Position numbers and translations under genes: made by a program. From a virus, in the IMG/VR virus record IMGVR_UViG_3300028393_004369, positions 1 to 41,060 of that record: DNA of 41,060 bases, one strand, 5' to 3'. The notes beneath the pieces were generated by a model. It was not told the DNA's origin. It saw only the letters and a list, made by a program, of their open reading frames with translations, and searched no databases. Below, in pieces: positions 7,034 through 15,462 of this stretch (within the stretch, counting starts at the first letter, position 1; the number at the start of each line of letters is the position of its first letter).

Positions 7034-7106
7034 GCCCCTATAGCTCAGGAGATAGAGCAATAAATTTCTAATTTATTGGTCGCAGGTGCGAATCCTGCTA
7101 GGGGTA
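7034..7106 (+). tRNA. tRNA-Arg (anticodon UCU)
   Basis: A full cloverleaf can be drawn: acceptor GCCCCTA with TAGGGGT (closing G-U at 1-72), D-stem GCTC/GAGC, anticodon stem ATAAA/TTTAT with loop TTTCTAA giving anticodon TCT, a five-base variable loop, and T-stem GCAGG/CCTGC. The T-loop reads TGCGAAT instead of the usual TTCGAAT. CCA is not encoded; discriminator A is followed by TTTT. It should read AGA/AGG, the dominant Arg codons of this AT-rich window. A TATAAT box at 7020-7025 lies only 8 bases upstream of the tRNA's first base. Confidence 0.93.
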
Positions 7107-7178
7107 TTTTTCTTCAATCATATGATGAAATGTTAGAATGCCGTTGTTTTTCAGATATGGTCGGGGTAATTCACAACC

Positions 7179-7207
7179 AACTACTAATTTTTTTTAAATT
7201 AGTAGTT
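7179..7207 (+). terminator. Perfect 12-bp hairpin between tRNA-Arg and methyltransferase gene
   Basis: AACTACTAATTT (7179-7190), a five-T loop, and AAATTAGTAGTT (7196-7207) form an uninterrupted 12-bp stem of low G+C. No T-run follows, so an intrinsic terminator is not certain. It ends 24 bases before the GTG start of the methyltransferase gene and could instead be an RNA processing or leader element. Confidence 0.5.
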
Positions 7208-7231
7208 CGTCATAATTAATAGGAAAACATA

Positions 7232-7810
7232 GTGGATTTGGAAAAAACATATCAAGAAAAGTTTGGAAAAGAAGTTGGTGTTAGGTCATTAGGATGGAGC
7301 AACGAATACACCCAAAAAATAAGATTCAAAATATTGATGGAAATATCTGGATTGGAGATCACGGATAGTGTTTTGGATGTTGGTTGTGGTCATGGCGATT
7401 TGATCCATTATTTTGATGATTATCTTGGAATTGATTTGCGAAAGTCAGCCATCATTACAGCTAGGGAAAAGTACGAAGATAAATGGAAGGGTTTGTTTCG
7501 AGGGAATTTTTTGAATCAATCTGTATTTGAAACTGAAGGCAAATTTGATTGGTGTTTTGCATCTGGTGTTTTTGCATTGAAAAATAATTGGGAAGAAACA
7601 ACACAAAAGACAATTGAGAAAATGTTTTGCTTGTGTAAAAAAGGAATTGCGTTTAATTTGCTTTCTGATTCTTGTGAAAACAAAGATGTTGATATGAAAC
7701 ATTGCACAATAGATGATGTTTCATTTTTGATGCAATCAGTTACTGATAAATATGTAATAAGGAATGATTATTTGTCAAATGATCTAACTGTTTACGCTTA
7801 CAAAAGTTAG
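7232..7810 (+). CDS. Class I SAM-dependent methyltransferase (192 aa)
   Basis: Motif I VLDVGCGHGDLIHYF (about residues 47-61) is the glycine-rich SAM-binding loop. LGIDLRKSAI follows as motif II with the acidic residue that holds the ribose, and FDWCFASGVFAL is the motif IV strand. The length suits a single Rossmann-fold enzyme with no extra target-recognition domain. The acceptor cannot be told from sequence; glycan or small-molecule methylation would fit the sugar genes nearby, DNA methylation is less likely (no DPPY/NPPY motif). It uses a GTG start with AGGA 9 bases upstream. The 3' end overlaps by 4 bp, tail-to-tail, with the minus-strand gene. Confidence 0.85.
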   Translation: MDLEKTYQEKFGKEVGVRSLGWSNEYTQKIRFKILMEISGLEITDSVLDVGCGHGDLIHYFDDYLGIDLRKSAIITAREKYEDKWKGLFRGNFLNQSVFETEGKFDWCFASGVFALKNNWEETTQKTIEKMFCLCKKGIAFNLLSDSCENKDVDMKHCTIDDVSFLMQSVTDKYVIRNDYLSNDLTVYAYKS

Positions 7811-8145
7811 CAGCGACATTTCCAAACCCTCAAAGCTGCATTGATTTTGCTTTTCGGATCATTTGCAGTTTTTGATGATGTGTTCTTCTTTTTATGACCG
7901 CACATCCTGGCACAGAATGATTTTCTTCTTGTCTTTGTTTTATCTGACATTTTATCAATGCCACCCTTTTTTTCTGCTTCACGCTTAGTTTCAATACCTG
8001 CATGAATGCCTAGTTTTTTGGCGTAAGATGGTTTAAGCCCACCTTCTGGATGGTTCTTTTTTTTGTTGAAATTTTTGAATGGTTTTTTGCCTTCATTCAA
8101 CATTTCGGGATCACGATTTTGTAGCCATTCTTTAAAGTTTTGCAT
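7807..8145 (-). CDS. Basic Cys-containing phage protein with FKEWL N-terminal tag (112 aa)
   Basis: It begins MQNFKEWLQNRDPEMLNEGK, a tag shared with several proteins of this window. The remainder is very basic and carries the segments GGLKPSYAKKLGIHAG, RRKSFCARMCGHKKKN and INAALRVWKCRC. This series is familiar from small conserved proteins of uncultured phages (I associate it with a DUF6321-like family from memory). The LNE-G sequence right after the tag fits the (L/I)-x-E-(A/G/S) cleavage rule of T4-type prohead proteases, which would release a basic core. A DNA-binding internal head protein is a reasonable inference, not shown. Confidence 0.7.
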   Translation of the reverse strand: MQNFKEWLQNRDPEMLNEGKKPFKNFNKKKNHPEGGLKPSYAKKLGIHAGIETKREAEKKGGIDKMSDKTKTRRKSFCARMCGHKKKNTSSKTANDPKSKINAALRVWKCRC

Positions 8146-8149
8146 AATT

Positions 8150-9031
8150 TTATCCTATCGTAGTTATAAAGTCATAATCTGTAGTGTTTTCCATTCTAGT
8201 ATCGAAAGTGTCGCCATCTTTTAATTTTCCTACAACTTTTTGATTATTGCCATTTTTAACAATTATGCTATTCATAGTTCTTTGTATAGAAACTCCATTA
8301 ACAACTGAAGTATCCAAAGAACCTTCAGTATCTACATTAACTTCATCTGGAGTCAATTGAACTGTGTAATTTACTGCTGCTGCTGCGTATTCCAAAGCAT
8401 TAGCCATTATTGTTGCACCATCAGTAGCAGGATTCCAGAAATCAACTCTAACATCTGAAGAAGGCGGGTAAAAATTTAAAGCAACACATCTACCAGCTAT
8501 TGGATCACCATTATCTTTATTTGATTTTTCTGCAATTAAAGGTGATCCATTAGTCCAATTTGCAATTAGAGTAGTATAAGGGGAAAGACTTCCTGTTCCA
8601 TAATAACTAGAAGAACCGCCATCAAATGTAGTAACACCGACCATGATAGGATGATTCGGTAGCAATACAGTTCCAAGATATAATTGAGTATCCTCATCCT
8701 GTCCATCTGGATCAATAACATAGTATCCTTCATCATACCATCTTCCATCCAAATAGCCTAATCCCCCTGCTGTTTCAAAAACCGAGGTGACAACTCCCCT
8801 TCCAGTATCAATGTAATCAGCAATTATATTTCCTAATGCAATACTGTCATCGTAAGAATCATCATTAAAAACCAATAAAGAGTCATAGTTCAACAAAGTT
8901 GAAAGAATTGGTGTAGAATTTAAAACATCAACAATATCAATTGATTGAAATTTGTTAGTTGCCATCAATTTAGTTTGAATATCTTCAAGCCAAGTTGGTT
9001 CGTCTGTTGCTCCGAGTATTGCTATGTTCAT
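8150..9031 (-). CDS. GATase1/ThuA-like domain protein (293 aa)
   Basis: Residues 1-215 show a flavodoxin-like/class I glutamine amidotransferase-like layout: NIAILGATDE at the first strand, YDSLLVFNDDSYDD, a helix IALGNIIADYIDTGRGVVTSVFE (nucleophile-elbow position, but no Cys), then LPNHPIMVGVTTFDGG and GRCVALNFYPPS. This order is seen in ThuA-like and related non-enzymatic domains of secreted or structural proteins. The last 80 residues form a separate beta-rich domain (VQLTPDEVNVDTEG onwards). No signal peptide. The catalytic Cys is absent, so a binding or structural role is more likely than amidotransfer. Strong AAAGGA Shine-Dalgarno. It ends 4 bases before the tagged basic protein on the same strand. 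Confidence 0.6.
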   Translation of the reverse strand: MNIAILGATDEPTWLEDIQTKLMATNKFQSIDIVDVLNSTPILSTLLNYDSLLVFNDDSYDDSIALGNIIADYIDTGRGVVTSVFETAGGLGYLDGRWYDEGYYVIDPDGQDEDTQLYLGTVLLPNHPIMVGVTTFDGGSSSYYGTGSLSPYTTLIANWTNGSPLIAEKSNKDNGDPIAGRCVALNFYPPSSDVRVDFWNPATDGATIMANALEYAAAAVNYTVQLTPDEVNVDTEGSLDTSVVNGVSIQRTMNSIIVKNGNNQKVVGKLKDGDTFDTRMENTTDYDFITTIG

Positions 9032-9121
9032 ATAATTCCTTTAATGATTTTCGTTATGTATTTATTATTTGGTCAATAGCCATCATTTAAAGTTTTGCAT
9101 ATCAATATATATTAAACAAAC

Positions 9122-9127
9122 TATAAT
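9122..9127 (+). promoter_or_regulatory. -10-like TATAAT seven bases from a start codon (leaderless start)
   Basis: TATAAT ends at 9127, and position +7 from its last base is 9134, the A of the GNAT start codon. There is no Shine-Dalgarno, so transcription from this box would give a leaderless mRNA. No good -35 is seen at 16-18 bp. Confidence 0.4.
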
Positions 9128-9133
9128 AAAATT

Positions 9134-9586
9134 ATGATTAGACACGCAAAACCAGAAGACTTTGATTTTATAGACCACATTGGAACAAGTAGTTATCCTG
9201 ATAATTACTATGAGGGAAGTGAATCTTTTCGTTCCAAGATATTAGGATATCCAGAAGGTTGTTTCGTTTGTGAGATCAACAAGGAAATAGTAGGATATAT
9301 TATTTCGTTTCCTTATACTTTGTGGGAGTATTACCCAATAAACGAGAATTATAAAAAAGTTGAAGATCCTGACTGTCATTATATTCATGATCTTTGTGTA
9401 GAAAAAACACATCGTGGTAAGGGTTATGGACTTGCTTTGGTTGATCAAGTTTTAAGAATAAAATCAAGTCCAAAAGTTCTTATGTCTGTTCTTGAATCTG
9501 AAAACTTTTGGAATAAGTTTGGATTTCAAAGTCAGAAAACGATTGATTATTATGGTTTGAATGCAGTCTATATGGTAAAAACATGA
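9134..9586 (+). CDS. GNAT-family N-acetyltransferase (150 aa)
   Basis: The acetyl-CoA-binding motif A is clear: IHDLCVEKTHRGKGYGLALV, with the R/Q-x-x-G-x-G/A loop (RGKGYG). MIRHAKPEDFDFIDHIG is the usual GNAT first strand and helix, and FWNKFGFQSQ the terminal signature. The length is typical. The acceptor amine is unknown. It overlaps the sulfotransferase gene by ATGA, so the two are probably made together and may modify the same product, for instance an amino sugar. It has no Shine-Dalgarno; a -10-like box lies 7 bases upstream. Confidence 0.88.
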   Translation: MIRHAKPEDFDFIDHIGTSSYPDNYYEGSESFRSKILGYPEGCFVCEINKEIVGYIISFPYTLWEYYPINENYKKVEDPDCHYIHDLCVEKTHRGKGYGLALVDQVLRIKSSPKVLMSVLESENFWNKFGFQSQKTIDYYGLNAVYMVKT

Positions 9587-10374
9587 AAAAATCTATATTT
9601 TTCCTTAGTGGATTGCCAAGAAGTGGTTCAACTCTACTTGGTTCTATTTTAGGTCAAAATTCAAAAATAACAGTTACACCAACAAGTCCTTTGCTGGACT
9701 TATTGTGCTTAAATAACGAAGCATTTTCTAAATTAAACTCTAACTACACCTTTGATGCAGAAAGCGTATCTAATGGTGTATACGGAGCTATAATTGATTC
9801 CTATTACAATCAATTTAAAACTGACATAGTATTTGATAAGCATAGAGGATGGCCGAGAAACATAATTCCAGCAAAAATGTTTGTAAGTTCTAGCCCAAAG
9901 ATAATTTGTACTGTTAGACCAATTAGTGAAGTTATAACATCGTATATAAAATTGATCATAAACAATAAGCAAGAAGATAATTTTGTTGATAACACATTAA
10001 GAAGTAAAAGATTACACATTAGCACAGAAAATAGAGCAAAGGTATTATGGGAAGAATATATTTCTGACCCATATCAAAGCACTATTCACGGAATAAAAAA
10101 TCACCCAGAATGTTTGCATTTAGTTAAATATGATGATTTGGTAAAAAGCCCAATCGAAACAATGGAAAAGATATATGATTTCATTGGTTTAGATGAATAT
10201 AAAAATTACAATTTTAATAGCATTGATAATGTTTGTGCGGAGACTAAAGATAAAGCGTGGGGTTTAGATAATCTTCATGCGATTAGAAGTAAATTAGAAA
10301 AGACAAGTACAGACCCTAAAGAAATTTTAGGAGAGTACTTGTCTAGACATTATGACAATTTCAACATTGTTTAG
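9583..10374 (+). CDS. Sulfotransferase-family protein (263 aa)
   Basis: The 5'-phosphosulfate-binding loop LSGLPRSGSTLLGSIL (residues 8-23) is canonical for PAPS-dependent sulfotransferases, and KIICTVRPISEVITSYIKLI (about 105-124) is the 3'-phosphate-binding segment with the conserved Arg and Ser. HLVKYDDLVKSPIETMEKIYDFIGL is the typical C-terminal block. It should move a sulfate from PAPS to a hydroxyl or amine, probably of a glycan. It is translationally coupled to the upstream GNAT and overlaps, tail to tail, by 4 bp with the minus-strand fusion protein. PAPS would come from the host. Confidence 0.88.
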   Translation: MKKSIFFLSGLPRSGSTLLGSILGQNSKITVTPTSPLLDLLCLNNEAFSKLNSNYTFDAESVSNGVYGAIIDSYYNQFKTDIVFDKHRGWPRNIIPAKMFVSSSPKIICTVRPISEVITSYIKLIINNKQEDNFVDNTLRSKRLHISTENRAKVLWEEYISDPYQSTIHGIKNHPECLHLVKYDDLVKSPIETMEKIYDFIGLDEYKNYNFNSIDNVCAETKDKAWGLDNLHAIRSKLEKTSTDPKEILGEYLSRHYDNFNIV

Positions 10375-12716
10375 TGTATCAATTTTCCTTTAAGATATTC
10401 CATGTTTTTCAATACTCTTGGTTTTTGAGATTCTGGAATTTTATTTAAAAGATTTTCAGTTACTTTGATTCCTTCATTTATATGTTCTGTCCAATAAGAC
10501 ACGATGCTGTATTCGTCATCGATGCCATAATCCCATATCCAGTTTTCTGAAAAAAGACCTGTTTTATTTACAGGCATTGATCTTGCGTATGTGGCCATCA
10601 TGAATGCTTGGTGATTTCTTCCATTTCTTCTACAATAGCTTATTGCACCATGTAACGCTTCGATTCTTTCTGGACACACTTCATATGCTCTCATATAGCT
10701 TTGAACTATGTCATCACCTGGGTATTCGAGTGATTCTTTAATTTTGGCTATGTGATACAATGAAATATAAATTTCTTGATTCCAAAATCCTTGCTTTGCT
10801 CTTTCGTTGTACCAATAGATTGCTTTTTCTTGCTGTCCTGAATCTCTACATGATTGTGCTAGATAAAATGTATATCTTGAAATCATAAATTTGTCAGTTT
10901 CTGTTTTCAATGTACCTTCTAGAATTTTTACATCATTCTGAAATTTCTGATTACTTTCATTCCTTGCAGAATCTTGCAAAGGAACATTATAAATTCCTTT
11001 GAAAAAATCTCTGCTTTTAATTGGTTCGTGGCATTCAAGAAACTCATGAACTACGCCTTTGTAATAATAAGGCATATTATTTTTTGTTATAGATGTTCGT
11101 GCGTATTCTATACTTCCAAATTTACAATTTATATTGTAAAGATCATGGTTCATATTTCGTTTTTCTTTAGCGATATCAATTCCATCTTCGTATTTTAAAA
11201 CTTCATCAGCATCAATCATTAATGCGTAATCAATATCTTTTTGTTCACGAAGTTTAGCCAAAGCAAAACTTCTATTGTGTGCAAAATTTTTCCAAGGTTC
11301 CGATATAACCTGCCCAGATATATTGTTTTTATCAAGCCAAGAATTGATGATTTTAATCGTATTGTCTGTTGATCCAGTATCGACAATAGATACATAATCT
11401 ATCATTGGTCTAACGCTATCTAAGCATCTTTCAATTATTTTGGATTCATTTTTAACGATCATGCACAAACCAATTTTTTTATTTTTTGAAAATTCAAAAG
11501 TTAATTCTTTTGTGCCATTGGCTGGTTTTTTTGTTAAAACACATTGTTCATCGTATTCTTTTAAAGTAAAAGAATGATTGTTATTCATGAATTCTTTAAT
11601 TGCTTTTTCGACACCTTTGCAATTTTCCCACTTATAGTCATCAAAAAACATTTTTCCGTTGTCAACCATAATTGGAGCAAAATAATCTAATGTAGCTTTT
11701 GTGCCAGCATAAGTATCGGTGTCGCTATGAACAAATGAAAATTTTTCATTTTCTTCGTTAAATGTATTGGGAAAAATTCCAACTTTATAAACAATGTTGT
11801 TTTCACCTAATAAATCTTTAACATCATTCAAACCGCACGAGAACTCTCCGTTTTTATGAAAATCTATATTAGAGTCTGAAAGGTCTATTCCGCTAAATGT
11901 ATCGTAGCAATAATGAGTTTTATGTTTACATAATTCATGTATTAGTTTAGATGTATGGCCTTTATACACTCCAATTTCTGCCGTATGTCCTTCTAGGTCG
12001 AAAGTATCAATTAACTCTTCGTAGACTATTTTTGTTTTATCTAAACCATTGAAGCTATGATGGCTCATTGAATCCCATATTTCATGAAATGTTTTTTTGT
12101 TTTTATCATTTGGTTTTTCTAACATAAACCAATCGTCTGCTTTAACTTGTTTAATGTAAGTGTACCCTTTGCTTTTTAGTAGATCCTTAATATGTGTTCG
12201 CCTTGGCTCTTCATAATTGTGTTCTAAAGAAATGCATCCAAATTTATACCTATCAAAAGGAAAAGTTTTTAAAACTTCTAATTCTACTCCTTCGATGTCT
12301 ATGCTTAAGTATTCGATAAATTCTGGAGCGTTGTTAGCATCAAGGATTTCATGTAGCAATTGTGTTTTAACCTTGATGATTTTTTCTATATAAGGCTCCC
12401 ATCCAGTATAAGCTGCCGTTCCTTTCTTCCCAAGATATTCAGTTATTCCACTGATTTCTGGAGCCTTAGATATCATGAAATCTAATTCTAGATCTTTTAT
12501 TCCATGCAACGCAGCTTCAACAACTTTAGAATTAGGTCTTTTTTCAAAATTAGTTGGAAATACATCTATGCATATGCCACTCCATCCTAATTTTTCAAGT
12601 TTATAAGTATTGCTTATGTGTTCACCATCGCAACATCCAGCATCGACAAAATAGCCTTTTTTGTAATGACTTAGAACCCAGTCATCTGCTCCCAATTGAC
12701 TTATTGTTTCATTCAT
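10371..12716 (-). CDS. Fusion of FkbM methyltransferase, TylF-like methyltransferase, GT2 glycosyltransferase and TPR-like repeats (781 aa)
   Basis: Four modules in order. (1) About 1-200: FkbM-type methyltransferase (FVDAGCCDGEHIS as SAM loop, then YLSIDIEGVELEVL, the family's I-D-x-E-G). (2) About 205-395: TylF/macrocin-O-methyltransferase-like domain (AEIGVYKGHTSKLI; FSFVHSDTDTYAGTKATLDYF; KMFFDDYKW), with metal-binding-type acidic residues. (3) About 413-560: GT2 (IGLCMIVKNESKIIERCLDS; VDTGSTDNT; YALMIDADEVL as the D-x-D-like motif). (4) About 600-760: helical repeats resembling TPR. The protein could glycosylate and then methylate one glycan. It overlaps the GT9-like gene by 4 nt on the same strand. 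Not typical of single-function bacterial enzymes. Confidence 0.85.
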   Translation of the reverse strand: MNETISQLGADDWVLSHYKKGYFVDAGCCDGEHISNTYKLEKLGWSGICIDVFPTNFEKRPNSKVVEAALHGIKDLELDFMISKAPEISGITEYLGKKGTAAYTGWEPYIEKIIKVKTQLLHEILDANNAPEFIEYLSIDIEGVELEVLKTFPFDRYKFGCISLEHNYEEPRRTHIKDLLKSKGYTYIKQVKADDWFMLEKPNDKNKKTFHEIWDSMSHHSFNGLDKTKIVYEELIDTFDLEGHTAEIGVYKGHTSKLIHELCKHKTHYCYDTFSGIDLSDSNIDFHKNGEFSCGLNDVKDLLGENNIVYKVGIFPNTFNEENEKFSFVHSDTDTYAGTKATLDYFAPIMVDNGKMFFDDYKWENCKGVEKAIKEFMNNNHSFTLKEYDEQCVLTKKPANGTKELTFEFSKNKKIGLCMIVKNESKIIERCLDSVRPMIDYVSIVDTGSTDNTIKIINSWLDKNNISGQVISEPWKNFAHNRSFALAKLREQKDIDYALMIDADEVLKYEDGIDIAKEKRNMNHDLYNINCKFGSIEYARTSITKNNMPYYYKGVVHEFLECHEPIKSRDFFKGIYNVPLQDSARNESNQKFQNDVKILEGTLKTETDKFMISRYTFYLAQSCRDSGQQEKAIYWYNERAKQGFWNQEIYISLYHIAKIKESLEYPGDDIVQSYMRAYEVCPERIEALHGAISYCRRNGRNHQAFMMATYARSMPVNKTGLFSENWIWDYGIDDEYSIVSYWTEHINEGIKVTENLLNKIPESQKPRVLKNMEYLKGKLIH

Positions 12717-13594
12717 AATTTAATTTTTTCAAACACCATTTCTGGGGTTATACCTTTCATGCAAGCGTGTTGTGGATTTTCGTAAGTTTGATTTGGAGGA
12801 TTGTTACATAATTCCAATGGAACCCTGCTAACTTTTGGATCTTCTTTAAAACATGGCTGACAAGACAATCTTAATGATATGTTTTCATTGTGTGGATATC
12901 CACTTGCATCTGCTTGTGTCGAGCCAAAAAGTATAATGCTTTTTATTTTTCCCTTGTTGAGCCAATTTATATTAGTTGTATGATTAAAAACTGAATCTAA
13001 TCCAATGTGGGTGTTTGCCCATGCTTGTGCCGCTAGATTGTCTTCAAAAGAATCTCCGCAAAAGCTACCATCTATGTTTTCTATTTTAGGATCATTTGAT
13101 CCACCTATTTGATATATTTCGATATTTGGTTTTTTTTCTTTTATAAGATTTATGAGTTCTTGCCATCCCCACCATTCTTTGTAAGTAGACCAACCAGTCT
13201 TATTTTGAAAAGTCATATAGCGAGGAGTGTTTCTATTATTTATTTTTTTTGGAAACTTTGGCAGGGTTAATGTAAATTGATCAAACGAAAAGTTAGTTTC
13301 CATCTCACTTGCAAAATATTCAAGTAAGTGTCGATTCATTTTTTTATATGGATATCCTTCGTTTAATGGATATCCAATAAGATGGATGGTTTTGTCAAAG
13401 TTTTCTTTTTTGTATTTTTCTAATGGTTGGAAATTTACGAGGTTATTGTTTGATATGAAATTATTTAAGATCGAATGAATACCAGAGCTACAGAAAAAAG
13501 TTACTTCTTTTTTGCTTTTTAATTCTTGAACAAAATTGAGAGCCATCATTATATCACCGATGGCTCCAGGTCTTATTAGTGCTATTTTTTCCAC
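12713..13594 (-). CDS. GT9/heptosyltransferase-like protein (293 aa)
   Basis: The N-terminus IALIRPGAIGDIMMALNFVQ is the hallmark glycine-rich strand of ADP-heptose:LPS heptosyltransferases (GT9). GLDSVFNHTTNINWLN corresponds to the C-terminal D-T-x-x-x-H-x-x-A donor site, and IKSIILFGSTQADASGYPH to the following strand. The C-terminus has several Cys (LSCQPCFKED...ELCNN...HACMKGI), matching the CxPC-type ending of some GT9 enzymes. A donor could be ADP-heptose, which fits HldE at 17244. It is the first gene of a minus-strand pair; the second is the fusion methyltransferase/GT2. Divergent from the GT2 gene at 13667. Confidence 0.82.
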   Translation of the reverse strand: MEKIALIRPGAIGDIMMALNFVQELKSKKEVTFFCSSGIHSILNNFISNNNLVNFQPLEKYKKENFDKTIHLIGYPLNEGYPYKKMNRHLLEYFASEMETNFSFDQFTLTLPKFPKKINNRNTPRYMTFQNKTGWSTYKEWWGWQELINLIKEKKPNIEIYQIGGSNDPKIENIDGSFCGDSFEDNLAAQAWANTHIGLDSVFNHTTNINWLNKGKIKSIILFGSTQADASGYPHNENISLRLSCQPCFKEDPKVSRVPLELCNNPPNQTYENPQHACMKGITPEMVFEKIKL

Positions 13595-13666
13595 AAGTTA
13601 ATATAGAAAAAATAATATCATTCTATTATATTTTCAATAAAGTTTGATTAACAGATAAATAAAATT

Positions 13667-14548
13667 ATGTCTAAAATTAAGTTGACCATTGGATGGGCTT
13701 GTCACGATGATCTTGAGGGAAGTTTTTGGACTTCTTCTGCGTTAAGGCTTTATCATTTAGGAACAGCAGAAGGCTGTAAAGATGTTCAAATATTAATATG
13801 TGACGATACTCCCAAGGAAATAGAAGGTCTTAAAAATTTAGCTAATTTGTCTCATTCTAAATATATTCATTGCCCAAAAAACAAAGGACCAGCACATGCT
13901 AAAAACTCTGTGTTTGAACATGCAGATGGCGAGTATGTGTTGTTGTTGGATAGTCATGTTATGCTTCAAAATGGTGCCATAGATTATATTTTAAAAGGAA
14001 TAGACGAAGATTCAATTAAAAAAGACATGTGGTGTGGTCCGCTTTTAAATGAAAATAAATCATGTATAGCAACACATATGGAACCAAAATGGCGGGGTGA
14101 TTTTTTTGGTATATGGCAAACTGAATCGCCAATACCTGAAGTTTTTGAAATTCCAATGCATGGAACGGCTATGTTTTTAATGAAAAAAGAATTTTTCCCA
14201 AGGTTTAGTGACAACTTTATGGGGTTTGCTGGAGAAGAAGGTTATATCCATGAAAAAGTAAGAAACAATGGCGGTAAAGTATATTGTCATTCGGCACTTG
14301 GTTGGGTACATAGATTCTTGAGAAGCAAACCAGTTACATATAGATTATATGTGGAAGATAAAATTTATAATTATTTAATTGCGTTTTATGAAATTGGCAA
14401 AAACCCAAAACAAGTAATCAATTTCTTTTCTAAAACACATTCAGAACCAGTAGTGAATACAGCTAAGAACCAAGCATTAGCCATTTATCCAGACCTATTG
14501 GAAAAGTTTTCTAATCTTACTGATATTCCTGATATAGCATCAAGTTAA
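13667..14548 (+). CDS. GT2/GalNAc-transferase-like glycosyltransferase (293 aa)
   Basis: LTIGWACHDDLEGSFWTSSAL starts the GT-A fold. ILICDDTP, NKGPAHAKN and YVLLLDSHVML (D-x-H in place of D-x-D, as in polypeptide GalNAc-transferases) give the nucleotide-sugar site. Further matches are GPLL, the DFFG...HGTAMFLMKKEFF segment and FAGEEGYIHEKV (family GGEE-like acceptor loop). It should use an undecaprenyl- or protein-linked acceptor, unknown here. The start has no Shine-Dalgarno; GATAAATA at 13654-13661 would give a leaderless or nearly leaderless transcript. Stop at 14548 is followed by a minus-strand gene in convergence. Confidence 0.8.
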   Translation: MSKIKLTIGWACHDDLEGSFWTSSALRLYHLGTAEGCKDVQILICDDTPKEIEGLKNLANLSHSKYIHCPKNKGPAHAKNSVFEHADGEYVLLLDSHVMLQNGAIDYILKGIDEDSIKKDMWCGPLLNENKSCIATHMEPKWRGDFFGIWQTESPIPEVFEIPMHGTAMFLMKKEFFPRFSDNFMGFAGEEGYIHEKVRNNGGKVYCHSALGWVHRFLRSKPVTYRLYVEDKIYNYLIAFYEIGKNPKQVINFFSKTHSEPVVNTAKNQALAIYPDLLEKFSNLTDIPDIASS

Positions 14549-14584
14549 TATGCAACAAGTAAAAAAAAATCGTTTTTATGAAAT

Positions 14585-14956
14585 TTAAAATTCATTTTTA
14601 TTTTTCATTTTTTCTTTTATTTCTTTTTCTGCATCTTCACGACTGACTATATTTTTTCTAATATTTTTAATATTTTCATTAGAAAAGATATATTCTCTTG
14701 GTTCTTCGTTTGCTGCTTGTGTAAGATTTATTGCCATGATACGAAGATCATCTTTTAGCTTTTTACTTTCTTCTTTATCAAGCATAGTAGCATAAGATAG
14801 CCTTCCATCTTCGTTGGTTCCGTAAATATCTCCTTTGTGCTTAAAGAAAAGCATTAAATCGTGATCATCGATTAATTCTTTAATTTTGCCTTCTAGAGCA
14901 AGGTACTTATCCCAAGCTAATTGTATTTCCTTATATGTTTCTGAGAAGTTTTTCAT
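14585..14956 (-). CDS. Hypothetical helical protein (123 aa)
   Basis: Soluble and highly charged, with predominantly helical character (YKEIQLAWDKYLALEGKIKE; DREDAEKEIKEKMKNK-like end) and no recognised family. A central DGRLSYATMLDKEESKKL segment suggests a short beta hairpin. AGGA precedes the ATG by 7 bases on the minus strand. It diverges from the gene at 14977, with only 20 bp between the start codons, so they share a control region. Confidence 0.6.
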   Translation of the reverse strand: MKNFSETYKEIQLAWDKYLALEGKIKELIDDHDLMLFFKHKGDIYGTNEDGRLSYATMLDKEESKKLKDDLRIMAINLTQAANEEPREYIFSNENIKNIRKNIVSREDAEKEIKEKMKNKNEF

Positions 14957-14976
14957 TTTTGTTTCCTATATAATGT

Positions 14977-15462
14977 ATGAATTATTTATTCAATAACTTT
15001 AAAAGATTTTTCGAAGAAATAGATCAAACTTTAGAAAAGAGGTCTGATACTGATAGTTCATCGGAAGATCCAGCGGGTAGTAATTACTTTGATACACTCG
15101 AAGATGAATTTGGAATTGATTGGAAATCTTTAAAAAACATATTCTCCAGTGAGCCTTGGATATCATCACATTTTGTTTTGGGAAGCCCAAACAAAGAAGT
15201 TGCTTATAAAATGTCTGCTTGGGAAATAGTACCAGATTCAATTACCGAAAAAGGTGCAGCCATAAGAATTAAGCCAACAAAAGGCGGAAATAGAAGTTAT
15301 TTGAAGGATGGAATACTCAAAAAAGATTCACCAGATCAAAATATGTATTACTTATCAAAAAACGATCTAATCAAATTCTTAACAACTGGATGGACTCCAC
15401 CAGCAGCACCAGCAGGTGGCGATGATATGAGTGCAATGGGCGGAATGGGTGGAATGGCATGA
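14977..15462 (+). CDS. Small acidic protein with FKRFF-type N-terminus (161 aa)
   Basis: It starts NYLFNNFKRFFEEIDQ, a weaker version of the F-K-x-W-L tag, then a short acidic serine-rich linker. The middle (about 40-135) looks globular (DWKSLKNIFSSEPW, FVLGSPNKEVAYKMSAWEIV, RSYLKDGILKKD). The last 25 residues are Ala/Pro/Gly/Met-rich. No family recognised. No Shine-Dalgarno; TATAAT at 14969-14974 is close to the ATG. It overlaps the next tagged gene by 4 bases (ATGA). Confidence 0.6.
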   Translation: MNYLFNNFKRFFEEIDQTLEKRSDTDSSSEDPAGSNYFDTLEDEFGIDWKSLKNIFSSEPWISSHFVLGSPNKEVAYKMSAWEIVPDSITEKGAAIRIKPTKGGNRSYLKDGILKKDSPDQNMYYLSKNDLIKFLTTGWTPPAAPAGGDDMSAMGGMGGMA

